In this document: piece after piece, positions 15,962 through 24,114 of the stretch | Numbering within the stretch: position 1 is the stretch's first letter | Layout: each line of letters opens with the position of its first letter | DNA from: Phenylobacterium zucineum | GTDB lineage: Bacteria; Pseudomonadota; Alphaproteobacteria; Caulobacterales; Caulobacteraceae | DNA length: 34,795 bases | Reading direction: 5' to 3' | NCBI GenBank assembly: GCA_002221445.1 | Contig: NMUI01000069.1 | Span: forward strand, 1-34,795 | Translations under genes and position numbers: made by a program | The notes under the pieces: model-generated | What the model was told of the DNA's origin: nothing | The model's database searches: none | Seen by the model: only the letters and a program-made list of their open reading frames with translations

Positions 15962-17275
15962 TTAGATGTACGCAGTAATGACCTTGACCTGTGCGGCTGT
16001 AACCGCTGTTGCGTCAGCGTCGGTTCCAAGATTGGTAATCGCCAATGCAATGCCGGTACTGAATCGCGCACCAGAAGTTCCGAATGGCAAGTTGACTGTG
16101 CCGCCAGCCGGAACGGGAATGGTGATAGCGATAGTGCTTGTGCCAACGGTCGGTGCCGCCGCCAAGTTGTAGAGCTTGACGTAGGCTACCGCAGCACCGG
16201 TATTCGACGCCGTTACCGAGTACACCGTGCCCGCAGTTGCCTTCACGCTTGTGGCGTTGGTCGTGGCCGCGCTGTTGATGATGCTGGCCGTTGGGGTCGG
16301 CAGGACAATCGGGCTGTTGGGCGATAGCGATACCGTCAGTGCGGGGTCGGTTGCGGCGGCAGCGGTCGATGCCGCTTTCACGGCAACGGCGGTTGCGCCG
16401 CTGGACAGTGCAACCAATACTTCACCACGGTTGGTTGTCTGCAAGTCGGTCTGCTGGCCGGTCGTGTAGGTTGGCAGGGTCGTGGTGAACGTGCCACCGA
16501 TACGCACCGGGGTGCCAGCGATTGCCGCAGCCGCAGCGCCTTGGCCGGTAATAACAGCGCGGCCATTCACGTCTGCCAACAGGTACGCCAGCGAACCGGC
16601 TGTGAATGTCGGCAGTGTCGTGTTATAGACCGCGTGCGCGGTGACGCCCATCGCCGGGGCCGCAGCGAACATACCTAACTGGATATTGATAGCTGCGCTG
16701 CCGCTCGTCCACGCGGTAGAACGCACGCGGAAGTACAGTGCTTCACCAAGCTCTACGTCCCATGCGCGTGTGGCATTGGCCGTCAGAACGCCGGACGTAA
16801 TTTCCGCGATGTTGGAGTCACTGCGTACTGCGGTAATCGGAAACCATAGCGTGTTGTCGTTACTTGCCTCAAAGGACAAGTTGACGCCAGCGTAGGTTCC
16901 AGACACCACCACGGTGGCACCGTCATACTGGTTCAGCGTGACGGGGCCAACGGTGGTCGCAGCGGTAGTGATTGCGCCGGTAGTAGCGGCCACAGCAGGT
17001 GCCGGGGCCACTTGCAGACCTCCAAGCGAGAACATCCGAAGGCGATCCCAGCTTGCGCCGTTCCACGCCTTCAAATAGCTCTCCGTGGCAAGCGCAATGT
17101 CACCGGCATCTGCGTCGGTGTTCGGTGTGCCAACAGCGGCAAGACCCGCCGCGTTGGTCGGGTCACCGATTACTACGCGCTGCCGCTCTACGGTGTTCGC
17201 GCCAACGATTAACTCGCTGGTGTCCACCTTCTTGCCCGTAGAGTCGGGCGCGACTTGGATTAGACCGTCTGCCAT
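15962..17275 (-). CDS. Probable virion structural protein (accessory head or fibre protein)
   Basis: A 437-residue Ala/Thr-rich protein with almost no charged residues in its C-terminal two thirds, as in beta-rich phage structural proteins. It starts MADGLIQVAPDSTGKKVDTS and continues NTVERQRVVIGDP, a D-TGKKVDT...V-RQRVVIGDP motif that recurs in phage structural proteins. The middle has a domain around GVNLSFEASNDNTLWFPITA that resembles a lectin-like or discoidin-like sandwich. It is encoded between a small structural gene and the repeat protein, upstream of the connector. Likely exposed on the head or neck; function unknown. Confidence 0.6.
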   Translation of the reverse strand: MADGLIQVAPDSTGKKVDTSELIVGANTVERQRVVIGDPTNAAGLAAVGTPNTDADAGDIALATESYLKAWNGASWDRLRMFSLGGLQVAPAPAVAATTGAITTAATTVGPVTLNQYDGATVVVSGTYAGVNLSFEASNDNTLWFPITAVRSDSNIAEITSGVLTANATRAWDVELGEALYFRVRSTAWTSGSAAINIQLGMFAAAPAMGVTAHAVYNTTLPTFTAGSLAYLLADVNGRAVITGQGAAAAAIAGTPVRIGGTFTTTLPTYTTGQQTDLQTTNRGEVLVALSSGATAVAVKAASTAAAATDPALTVSLSPNSPIVLPTPTASIINSAATTNATSVKATAGTVYSVTASNTGAAVAYVKLYNLAAAPTVGTSTIAITIPVPAGGTVNLPFGTSGARFSTGIALAITNLGTDADATAVTAAQVKVITAYI

Positions 17276-17277
17276 GA

Positions 17278-17742
17278 TTAGATAGCGTCAAACCAACCGG
17301 TTGCGGGCGTCGTAACCGTCAGCGTATTCGTGGCCGTTGTCAACGGAATGTCGGCGGGCGTTGCATCACCCAGGAAGTACCCGATCAACGGATTCACTTG
17401 ACCCCAGAGCGTGCCGACCACATACATGACGTAGTAGCGGTGCGCGGGGATGCCCGCACCCGATGCCGTCCAGGCGGGGATAGTGCTAGTGTAGAAATAG
17501 CCGTTGTTGCCGGCAGTGGCGGTCGCCGCTGCGCCGGTTACGGTATTGCCACCCGTGGTGTATCCATTGCCGTTGGCGATCTCATTCGCGGACACATCGG
17601 CCCACAGAGCATTGCCGGTGGCCGTGGCGTTGGGGGTCCACGCGGACGTAACCAAAGCCACTTTGACAACCGCGCCGACGATGTCGTTGATGCGGTAGTC
17701 ATCCTTGTTCTTTGCGAATAGTGTGAATGCGCCTGCGGCCAT
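17278..17742 (-). CDS. Small structural protein
   Basis: A 154-residue protein starting MAAGAFTLFAKNKDDYRIND, with ADVSANEIANGNGYTTGGNT and IGYFLGDATPADIPLTTATN. The VS--EIANGNGYT-GG motif occurs in small phage structural proteins near head genes in various tailed phages. It starts three bases after the 44-residue gene stop and is followed within two bases by the next structural gene, so it belongs to the same set. Probably a virion component; precise role unknown. Confidence 0.6.
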   Translation of the reverse strand: MAAGAFTLFAKNKDDYRINDIVGAVVKVALVTSAWTPNATATGNALWADVSANEIANGNGYTTGGNTVTGAAATATAGNNGYFYTSTIPAWTASGAGIPAHRYYVMYVVGTLWGQVNPLIGYFLGDATPADIPLTTATNTLTVTTPATGWFDAI

Positions 17743-17745
17743 GTC

Positions 17746-17880
17746 TTACCCCTGTGTTGCTGCGATTTCGCGTTCGATTTCCGCTTGCAGCAGTGTTAAT
17801 GCGTCCGTCAATTTCTGCTGCGCCAAGGGGTAGGCCCCGGCGGCATCAATCAACGCTTGAATTTGAGTTTGCAAATCCAT
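17746..17880 (-). CDS. Very small helical protein (44 aa)
   Basis: The ATG at 17880 opens a 44-residue frame beginning MDLQTQIQALIDAAGAYPLA and ending in an amphipathic helix (LTLLQAEIEREIAATQG). Its stop lies three bases before the next ATG and its start three bases after the preceding TAA, so it fits exactly in the gap of the operon. The composition is that of a coiled-coil peptide. No family is recognised; a small structural or assembly factor is possible. Confidence 0.6.
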   Translation of the reverse strand: MDLQTQIQALIDAAGAYPLAQQKLTDALTLLQAEIEREIAATQG

Positions 17881-17882
17881 GA

Positions 17883-18059
17883 TTAGCCTTTCAGCGACTC
17901 GGCATACGCAACCGCTTCCGGGTTGGTATCGAGTTCCGGGTTGTCTTGCGCAACGTCAGCGGCCACTTCGACCACATCGTCACATTCACCAAACATTCCT
18001 TTGACCAGCACGCGGGCCTTCACCGTCCCAGTTGCGTCTGTCTTTTTCTTTGTCGCCAT
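17883..18059 (-). CDS. Small head-region protein (58 aa)
   Basis: The ATG at 18059, eight bases after a GGAG ribosome-binding site, opens a 58-residue frame beginning MATKKKTDATGTVKARVLVK and containing GECDDVVEVAADVA and NPEAVAYAESL. This layout (basic N-terminus, ARVL--G-FG--DDVV, then a short helix with AVAYA-SL) is common in tiny genes located directly after the major capsid gene in HK97-like phages; no function is established. It is the first gene after the capsid terminator. Confidence 0.7.
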   Translation of the reverse strand: MATKKKTDATGTVKARVLVKGMFGECDDVVEVAADVAQDNPELDTNPEAVAYAESLKG

Positions 18060-18071
18060 CTGCTACTCCAA

Positions 18072-18101
18072 AAGAAAAAGGGTGACCCCGAAGGGCCACC
18101 C
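18072..18101 (-). terminator. Intrinsic terminator after major capsid gene
   Basis: On the minus strand GGGTGGCCC, tetraloop TTCG, GGGTCACCC (one G-T pair) is followed by TTTTTCTTTT. It begins about ten bases after the capsid stop and is one of the strongest terminators in the window. Confidence 0.88.
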
Positions 18102-18110
18102 ATTCGCCGC

Positions 18111-19370
18111 TTAGGTAGCGGAGTTAGCGTAGTAGCGGGTTGCGCCACCAGCGTCGATCAAGTTGCCGCCTGTACGCAGGAAGGCAACGAAACCGACTTG
18201 ACCCAGCAGAGTGAACGCGGAGTCGGTCATGCGGAACAGTGTCAAGTCCATCACATCGCGGATGGTGTACTTGCTGAACTGACCGAACAGGATCGACTTG
18301 GCGTTAGCGGCCATCACAGGCATGTCCTGGTTGATGGTGATGGGGCGACCCATGATGGTGTCCGGTGCGCCGCCATTGATCATGGCATTGGCTTCGTAGC
18401 CGGGAACGAAGATCGGACGGTTTTGAGCGTCCTTGATCTTGCGGATCACCTTCAACGATGCGTCATTCATCATGTAGCCCACACCGGCTTGGTTGCGGTA
18501 TGCGGGGTCCAGGCTGTGTTCCAGGTCCACCAGATCGTCATAGATCACGGACAGAGTCTGGCCGGTGGTGCCGGTCTTGCCAACGCTGGAAGCGGTCAGC
18601 AGGCCGTTGGGCTGGCCGGTGCCAGTACCCACAGTGAAGTGGGTGTTCTGGATGCGGCCCAGACGCATAGCCAGCACGCTCTGGATGTAGGCCTCGATGT
18701 CGATGAACGAATCCTGGATCAATTCAAACGGCAGGGCGATCTTCTTGGACGAATACTTGTAAACGTCCAGAGTGATGTTGCCGAAGGTTGTATCCAGGCC
18801 GGTCACAGCAGTGTTCTGACCCACGATTTCACCAACTTCCGCAGTCGGATCGGACTTGGGGAAGTTCATGGTGATACCAGAGCCGGTGCGGATTGCCGTA
18901 GCAACCGAGCGCATGCCGCCATAGGCCTTCATCATGGTTTCCAAGCTGCGCTGGTATTCCAGTGCTGTGGTGTAGCCACCTTCCGTTGTGGTGGAGGTGG
19001 ACATCGCATTGCGGATTTCCGGGGTCTGGCGGGCCATCATCACGTTGCGATCTTCTGGCGACAGATTGGAGATGCCGCCGGCCAGGAAGGCCTTCAACGC
19101 TTTGTTCTCACCGCTGTGGGCACCGGGGGTGCGGGTAGCAGCGTTCAGGGCAGCGGCTTGCTGTGCTTCCGGGGTTTCCAGTTGCAGTTCGGCCATGCGC
19201 TTTTCGCGTGCCAGATCAACGTCAACAGCTTCCACCTTTGCCAGAATTTCGTCCAGCTTTTTGGCGTCAGCCTCGGGCATAGCAACGCCAGCAGCGTACT
19301 TGCCATTGAGTTCCTGTGCATCTTTGGACAGGGTATTGCGCAGTGCGCGGAGGTCTTGCAATTTGCTCAT
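18111..19370 (-). CDS. HK97-fold major capsid protein
   Basis: A 419-residue protein starting at the ATG at 19370, eight bases after AAAGGAG. Residues 1 to about 115 form a charged coiled-coil scaffold (delta) domain (MSKLQDLRALRNTLSKDAQE, DLAREKRMAELQL) that the adjacent protease should remove. The HK97-fold core follows from about residue 120, with AMSTSTTTEGGYT, ALEYQRSLETMMKAYGGMRS, AEVGEI and a C-terminal MTDSAFTLLGQVGFVAFLRT segment. A longer in-frame reading to 19406 begins at a GTG without a ribosome-binding site and is rejected. The gene is bracketed by intrinsic terminators and lies right after the protease gene, the usual HK97 order portal-protease-capsid. Confidence 0.95.
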   Translation of the reverse strand: MSKLQDLRALRNTLSKDAQELNGKYAAGVAMPEADAKKLDEILAKVEAVDVDLAREKRMAELQLETPEAQQAAALNAATRTPGAHSGENKALKAFLAGGISNLSPEDRNVMMARQTPEIRNAMSTSTTTEGGYTTALEYQRSLETMMKAYGGMRSVATAIRTGSGITMNFPKSDPTAEVGEIVGQNTAVTGLDTTFGNITLDVYKYSSKKIALPFELIQDSFIDIEAYIQSVLAMRLGRIQNTHFTVGTGTGQPNGLLTASSVGKTGTTGQTLSVIYDDLVDLEHSLDPAYRNQAGVGYMMNDASLKVIRKIKDAQNRPIFVPGYEANAMINGGAPDTIMGRPITINQDMPVMAANAKSILFGQFSKYTIRDVMDLTLFRMTDSAFTLLGQVGFVAFLRTGGNLIDAGGATRYYANSAT

Positions 19371-19423
19371 TTCTGAGACTCCTTTAAAGAAAAATGACTG
19401 CTTCACGCAAGTCTTACGGACAA

Positions 19424-19446
19424 GAAAAAGCCACCCGTAGGTGGCC
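19424..19446 (-). terminator. Intrinsic terminator upstream of major capsid gene
   Basis: On the minus strand GCCACC, loop TACG, GGTGGC is followed by TTTTTC. It lies about 20 bases after the protease stop and 54 bases before the capsid start. Confidence 0.85.
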
Positions 19447-19467
19447 GTTACAGTTGCGCGAAGCGCA

Positions 19468-20265
19468 CTACTGTTGGTTGGCGATCAGCAACCGCACGCG
19501 GCGGTTTTGGTAATCGCGTTGTTCTGCACTGATCGTTTCAGGAATCGTTTCCGAAATAGTTTCAGGAATGGTTTCATTGGCAGGAGGGACTTCTGCCTTG
19601 GGGGCCGGCAGCGGGGCCTTGGCGTACATCGACAAGTCCCACTCGTTCTTTGTGGTGGGGCCGCAGACCTTGTTGATAAAGCCGTTGTCCAGAGCCTCTT
19701 GTGCGGTCATCCAGGTTTCGGCCAGCATCATGTCTTTGACGGCAGCAGGGTCCATGCCAGTGCGCTTGGCGTATTGGTCAACGATCACACTGTCAACCTT
19801 GTCCAGCAGCGCGGCAGTGGCCCGCATGTCAGTCGCGTTGCCCATTGCCATCGTCCAGCCGCAGTGGACCATGAACATCGCGCCATCGCTCATTTCGACG
19901 GTGTCAGCGGCCATTGCGATGACCGTTGCCGCGCTGGCCGCGAGGCCGTCGATGTGGGCGATCACGTTGGCCTTGCAGTCGCGGATAGCGGCCACGATTG
20001 CCTGCGCAGCGAACACATCACCACCGGGGGAGCTAATGCGCAAGTGCAGCGTGCCGCCTTTGATGGCACGCAGTTGCGGCACCAGCGTTTCGGCTGCAAC
20101 GCCACCGAACCACTCGGCCTCGGCCTGGGTGGAAACGATGCTGTCGAACAGGTACATCGTGGAGTCGCCGCCATCGGCTGCGGCCACCACTGCGGTCTGC
20201 TGCGGCAGGGCCTTTGCGACTGCGCGGTTGCGCACCACAAGGTTCATTAAACGGTTGATCATCAT
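19468..20265 (-). CDS. ClpP-type head maturation protease
   Basis: A 265-residue serine protease of the ClpP/S14 fold used by many HK97-like phages to cut the capsid scaffold domain. Visible features in order are LHLRISSPGGDVFAAQ (residues 74-88, oxyanion region), GLAASAATVI with the nucleophile Ser111, MVHCGW with His134, and a downstream Asp in LLDKVDSVIVDQYAKRTG (about 155-163). The C-terminal tail contains a short direct repeat (ETIPETIS twice) that looks like a flexible linker. The ATGATG start overlaps the TGA of the portal gene. It acts inside the prohead on the capsid protein encoded next, from which it is separated by a terminator. Confidence 0.93.
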   Translation of the reverse strand: MMINRLMNLVVRNRAVAKALPQQTAVVAAADGGDSTMYLFDSIVSTQAEAEWFGGVAAETLVPQLRAIKGGTLHLRISSPGGDVFAAQAIVAAIRDCKANVIAHIDGLAASAATVIAMAADTVEMSDGAMFMVHCGWTMAMGNATDMRATAALLDKVDSVIVDQYAKRTGMDPAAVKDMMLAETWMTAQEALDNGFINKVCGPTTKNEWDLSMYAKAPLPAPKAEVPPANETIPETISETIPETISAEQRDYQNRRVRLLIANQQ

Positions 20266-21608
20266 GCTGATTTGCCCTTCTTTTTGGGGTCCGCGGGTGC
20301 TGGATCAGCAGGTGCCGCATTGGGGTCGGCAGTGGGTACTGCCTTGTTAATTTCATCGCCGCCATCCACAGGGGCCAACAGCTTCATCGAGCGCACTTCG
20401 TTGACCGTGAGCCAGCCGGGTTCGCCTGCGCGGCCAAGTGCCACGCGGAAGGCCTCGTTCTCGGTCTTCAAGTCGCCACGCTCGATCTCAGTGACATCGA
20501 ACTCGACAAAGAACTTCTGGCTGCGAGGCCAGAACTTGCGGTTGATCTCCTGCTGAATCTTGATCAGATCGCGGCGCAGGGTGTACTTCACAAAGCCCTT
20601 GCCCATGTTCTCTTGGCCGGTGCCCCAAGAAGTTGTCTTCTCGGTGCTGCCAACCATGAACGGGGGCACGCCCAGCACGCGGCAAATCTCTTCCAAATTC
20701 CACGATGCCGTTTGCAGAATTTGCGAATCGGCCTGGGACAGGGTCAGCGGTGTTGCCTTCAACCCGCCGGTCAGGATGGCCGGTTTGTGCGAGTTGGCCG
20801 ATCCACCATAGGCATCCATCCAGGTGGCACGCAGAACGTCCACTTGCTCTTTGGTCAGGTTGCCGGGGGTTTCCAGGGCGAAATCGGGGCGGGCACCGTT
20901 GGAGAAGAACTTGCCGTTCCACTCTGCCGTGGCAATCGAGGTGCCAACAGCTTGGCGGGCCGCGTAGGTGATCGGGCTGGGGCTGGTAAGCCCGTCATAC
21001 CCGAGGGACGGAATGTGCAGCATGTCTGCGGGTTGCAGAACGTAAGACGCGCCCACCAAGGGGGTCACGCGATACCACAGGCGTCCGTTTACATCGCGGA
21101 AGGGGTACACCCGCAGAGGGTGGTGCAAACGCAGGCCAGACACCTCTGTGCTGCTGGTGTGGGGACGCAGAATTTCCGCGTAACCGTCACCATAGAACAT
21201 TTTTGCGGAAATGATGTATTCCCAGAACACCGCAGCGGAGATTTCATCGTCCGGTTGCTCGTTCAGGAACCACCAGTACTGATGATTCTTGGCCTTCTCG
21301 CGGCCCGTGTCGGTACGCTGGTACACATTGAGCGGCAACGTGCTGATCGCGCCGGCCACCAGGGCCACGCAAGCGTAAACAGCAGAAACCTTCATGGCCG
21401 TGGCTTCGCTCACCAAAGCACCCGAACTAGAGCCAAAACCCGCGCCAATCGTCTTCAAAAGCTCATCAACCGTGAGGTTTTCCCGCACTTGGTTCATGTT
21501 TTGGACCGATTTCGCTGCTTCTGGGCCGAAGTTCTGTCGCCATGCGTTCAGCACGACTGAACCCGGCACTTTGGCCTTTGCCAGTGCATTGCTGAAAACT
21601 TGACTCAT
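20262..21608 (-). CDS. Portal protein (HK97 family)
   Basis: A 448-residue protein that forms the dodecameric DNA entry ring. Motifs seen include AMKVSAVYACVALVAGAIST and LPLNVYQR (about residues 70-100), EYIISAKMFYGDGYAEI, EWNGKFFSNGARPDFALETP and EEICRVLGVPPFMVG (about 310-325), all typical of HK97-type portals. The C-terminus (about 415-448) is a low-complexity Ala/Asp/Pro tail ending in KKKGKSA. It overlaps the terminase gene by ATGA (21605-21608) and the protease gene by ATGA at its other end, so packaging motor docking and protease levels are set by coupled translation. Confidence 0.95.
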   Translation of the reverse strand: MSQVFSNALAKAKVPGSVVLNAWRQNFGPEAAKSVQNMNQVRENLTVDELLKTIGAGFGSSSGALVSEATAMKVSAVYACVALVAGAISTLPLNVYQRTDTGREKAKNHQYWWFLNEQPDDEISAAVFWEYIISAKMFYGDGYAEILRPHTSSTEVSGLRLHHPLRVYPFRDVNGRLWYRVTPLVGASYVLQPADMLHIPSLGYDGLTSPSPITYAARQAVGTSIATAEWNGKFFSNGARPDFALETPGNLTKEQVDVLRATWMDAYGGSANSHKPAILTGGLKATPLTLSQADSQILQTASWNLEEICRVLGVPPFMVGSTEKTTSWGTGQENMGKGFVKYTLRRDLIKIQQEINRKFWPRSQKFFVEFDVTEIERGDLKTENEAFRVALGRAGEPGWLTVNEVRSMKLLAPVDGGDEINKAVPTADPNAAPADPAPADPKKKGKSA

Positions 21609-23128
21609 AGAATGAAAATTCCTGCGATAGGTGTCTCGTCCACCACTGGCATGACACCCACGGCCATTGCCAGGGCGACCATGCCGTCAATGCGGCGGGT
21701 CTGCTTTCTCTTGTCGAACTTGCGGGCACCGGAGTCGCCGACCACAGTCGCGTTCTTGGCGCACATCTCCAAGACCGGGTGGTTGCCGTGGCGCAACTGG
21801 GAGCCAAGCAACTTGACTTCCAACTCGCGCAGCGCGGGGGTCATGGACACTGTGCCCTGACCAAACGGCTTGAACCGCTCGATCTCCTCCTCGCTGAACC
21901 CGACCTTCACCAGCCAGGGTTTGAGGTGGACCATGTTGTATCGGTCAAAGCCAAGCGATTGCACTTGGCACCGATCAAACAGGCCCCGCAGGAACTCAGC
22001 GATGTACTCGTACTCGATGGCCCGCCCCGGCGTGGTGTTCAGGAAGCCTTGCTTCTCCCACACATCGTATGGGACGCGGTCCTTCTTGGCCTTCTCGCGC
22101 AGTCCCTCGGAAGGGAGCCAGAATTCGCTGTGGACGCCACCGTCCTCTGTGACCAGCACTAAGGCAGTCAAGTCGTGGACGCTGGACAGGTCCAGGCCGC
22201 CCCAGACCTTATTGCCGTCGATCATTCCGCACATCAGACCGTTCTGTTTCCAGACCGACTGCGACACGAATGGCGACTGCATCTCGACCCGTTGGTTCAG
22301 GATCAGATTCCTGAATGCCGGTTCGTTGGAAGGCATCTCCTGGGCCGAGCGGCACTGTTTCTCGATGTCCTCGATGGAGCGGAACTTGCCCATCGCGGGA
22401 TTGGCCGCTGCCCATGCTTTGCGGTCATCCAGTTCGCACTCTGCTGGGGCTTCGTACACATGGCACACCACGCGGGGATCGGGCGCGTTCTTCTGCGCGT
22501 CGATCCATACCGACAACATGTCTGCATCGGTTGGGGCCTGCGTGCTGATCGTGATCAACAGCGGGTTGGTGTACGCACCTTGGGAGGTTGTGATCGCATC
22601 AACAAACGGGTCTGTCGGTCCTACGATCTGGCCGGTTTCGTCCAGAATCGCTAGGATGGGTGATAGGCCGTGGGCAGTCTTGCCTTCTGCTGATAACGCT
22701 CGATAAAGCACGTTTTTGCTCAGGCCTATCAGCCGTTTGCCAGAGGGTTGGATACGCACCAACCTTGACAGCTTGGGCGACATCTCAATCATCTTTCGCG
22801 CCAGTTCAAAAACCACCGCAGCTTGGTCTTTGGACTGTGCCCCAGAAATGATCTGGGAGTTCTGAACTGCCTCTGGGCCGCAGAGGTGCGCAAGCAGTAA
22901 ACCCGCAATCGTGGCAGTTTTAGCGTTCTTACGGGCGATTGATAGGATCGCCGTGTGCGTGCCCACCGGGTTGTCGTAGATCGCCAGAATGAACTTCTTC
23001 TGGAAGTCTTCCAGCTTGATCGGCTTGCCGATGTGCTGGCCTTCTGGGACCAGGATATATGTTTCGATGAAGGCGATAACCTTCTCGCCCCGCGTCATCT
23101 TGGACACGGGCTTTGCCTTCTTTGTCAT
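21605..23128 (-). CDS. Terminase large subunit
   Basis: A 507-residue packaging ATPase/nuclease. The Walker A-like motif SIARKNAKT is at residues 63-71 and the Walker B ILAILDETG, with the catalytic Glu, at about 158-166. A nuclease domain starts near GGLDLSSVHDLTAL with a metal-binding Asp at about 313, and other conserved parts include SLGFDRYNMVHLKPWL and RRIDGMVALAMAVG near the end (the Asp of the third nuclease motif). This is the HK97/phiC31-type TerL. It works with the HNH protein and small subunit encoded immediately upstream to cut cos and pump DNA into the prohead. It is coupled to both neighbours by ATGA overlaps. Confidence 0.95.
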   Translation of the reverse strand: MTKKAKPVSKMTRGEKVIAFIETYILVPEGQHIGKPIKLEDFQKKFILAIYDNPVGTHTAILSIARKNAKTATIAGLLLAHLCGPEAVQNSQIISGAQSKDQAAVVFELARKMIEMSPKLSRLVRIQPSGKRLIGLSKNVLYRALSAEGKTAHGLSPILAILDETGQIVGPTDPFVDAITTSQGAYTNPLLITISTQAPTDADMLSVWIDAQKNAPDPRVVCHVYEAPAECELDDRKAWAAANPAMGKFRSIEDIEKQCRSAQEMPSNEPAFRNLILNQRVEMQSPFVSQSVWKQNGLMCGMIDGNKVWGGLDLSSVHDLTALVLVTEDGGVHSEFWLPSEGLREKAKKDRVPYDVWEKQGFLNTTPGRAIEYEYIAEFLRGLFDRCQVQSLGFDRYNMVHLKPWLVKVGFSEEEIERFKPFGQGTVSMTPALRELEVKLLGSQLRHGNHPVLEMCAKNATVVGDSGARKFDKRKQTRRIDGMVALAMAVGVMPVVDETPIAGIFIL

Positions 23129-23586
23129 GCCAGCAGCGGATCGTCTTCAAGCTCTTCACGGAGCTTGCGAGACTGCGCTTCCAACTTGCGAGTGTTCCCC
23201 ATATCGCGGGCATCGCCGGCGGGCTTGCCACCCATGCGCAGAGTGCGCATCAGGGCCATCTCGCGGCGGGCTAGACCTTCCAGCACCGTCACGCGGGGGT
23301 TCATTATTTGGGTGCCGCGTGCGTTCTCGACCACGGTGCCCTCGGAATCGAGCAACTCCTGCTGGTCTTCCAGATCGGCCTGGGTGCGTGCCAACTGCGC
23401 GGCCACCACCAGATCGGCCTGCGTCCACTCATCATGGGCGCGGGACAGGATCACACCAGCCCAGAACGGCGCGTCTTTCTCGCGCATCTTGCAGTGGACA
23501 GGCGCAACGTGCGTGGGCTTTGCCGCGTTGATCATTGCCTTCACTGCACCGGATGCTGAGTCTGTACGGGTCTTTCTGGTTGCCAT
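23125..23586 (-). CDS. Terminase small subunit
   Basis: A 153-residue protein starting at the ATG at 23586 (MATRKTRTDSASGAVKAMIN). A longer in-frame reading to 23637 enters the HNH gene and is rejected. The central part reads REKDAPFWAGVILSRAHDEW, then TQADLVVAAQLARTQADLED, a pattern I know from small terminase subunits of HK97-like phages of proteobacteria. The C-terminal half is charged and likely helical for oligomerisation. It should recognise the packaging site and load the large subunit. It begins one base after the HNH stop and overlaps TerL by ATGA. Confidence 0.8.
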   Translation of the reverse strand: MATRKTRTDSASGAVKAMINAAKPTHVAPVHCKMREKDAPFWAGVILSRAHDEWTQADLVVAAQLARTQADLEDQQELLDSEGTVVENARGTQIMNPRVTVLEGLARREMALMRTLRMGGKPAGDARDMGNTRKLEAQSRKLREELEDDPLLA

Positions 23587-23587
23587 T

Positions 23588-23887
23588 TCAATTCCAAATA
23601 ACCCGACCATCGGGTGTGAACTTCGTCCGCTTCTCACCGGACTTTTCCAGCCGCTGCTTGTCGGAGTCGTGGCACCGCTTGCACAGTGCCTGCCAGTTGG
23701 CCGTGTCCCAGAAGAGCTTCTGGTCGCCTCGGTGCGGGATAACGTGATCCACCACCTTGGCCGGCGTAAGCTCCCCGTCAGCGTGACACATCACGCAAAG
23801 TGGGTGGCTTTTGAGGTAGGTATCGCGGGCCTTTTGCCAGCGCGAGTCATAGCCGCGTTCAGATGCGGACTTTCGGGAGTCACCCAT
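23588..23887 (-). CDS. HNH endonuclease (terminase-associated)
   Basis: A 99-residue protein starting at the ATG at 23887, about ten bases after AAGGA. It has the zinc-binding CVMC (residues 31-34), VVDHVIPHRGD with His48 and His52, NWQALCKRCH with Asn64 and Cys69/Cys72, and so a complete HNH (beta-beta-alpha-metal) nuclease. In HK97-like phages an HNH protein encoded next to the terminase genes is needed for specific cos cleavage. It is the first gene of the late operon, just downstream of a leader with several inverted repeats that may be its target. Confidence 0.92.
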   Translation of the reverse strand: MGDSRKSASERGYDSRWQKARDTYLKSHPLCVMCHADGELTPAKVVDHVIPHRGDQKLFWDTANWQALCKRCHDSDKQRLEKSGEKRTKFTPDGRVIWN

Positions 23888-24086
23888 AGGACTTAATCCT
23901 TTCGGACCTGGATGTGGCCTGTCGCACCTCCCCCGATCCCGGTGATGCATTCGGTAGAAATTCCACGCATTTACCCGTGCGTGGCCGATTCGGGTTATCG
24001 GAAATGTCGGGGGCGGGGATTTTGCAGGCGGCGAAGCCTGCGCATGCGGGTGTGGCTATTTGCGTATTCGCGGACCAAGTGCGCCG
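23888..24086 (-). other. Late-operon leader and probable cos region
   Basis: This non-coding stretch between the candidate late promoter and the HNH gene holds a perfect 7-bp inverted repeat CCACGCA/TGCGTGG (23963-23984), a GC-rich run GTCGGGGGCGGGGAT (24006-24020) and a 6-bp hairpin GCAGGC/GCCTGC (24024-24041). In cos phages with an HNH protein the packaging site lies just before the HNH/terminase genes, and GC-rich cohesive ends with nearby inverted repeats are common. The exact cut site cannot be read from sequence alone. Confidence 0.5.
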
Positions 24087-24114
24087 ATTATCACGGACCT
24101 AAATAGGCAGTCAA
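24087..24114 (-). promoter_or_regulatory. Candidate late promoter
   Basis: On the minus strand TTGACT (24114-24109), a 16-base spacer and GATAAT (24092-24087) give five of six matches to each sigma70 hexamer. Transcription would start near 24,080 and read into the HNH and terminase genes after a leader of about 190 bases. It is the only good minus-strand promoter I find upstream of the 23-kb late gene chain. Confidence 0.6.

Noticed and set aside
17946-19376. A 476-residue plus-strand open frame opposite the major capsid gene
   Set aside because: It is an antisense shadow of the capsid coding frame, His/Gln-rich and without any recognisable domain or ribosome-binding site.
19371-19423. Promoter between the upstream terminator and the major capsid gene
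   Set aside because: Only weak matches (TTGCGT with TTAAAG overlapping the ribosome-binding site) are present, not enough to call.
20613-21560. A 315-residue plus-strand frame opposite the portal gene
   Set aside because: Antisense shadow of a well recognised portal protein; composition (His, Arg, Gly) is typical of reverse reading of GC-rich genes.
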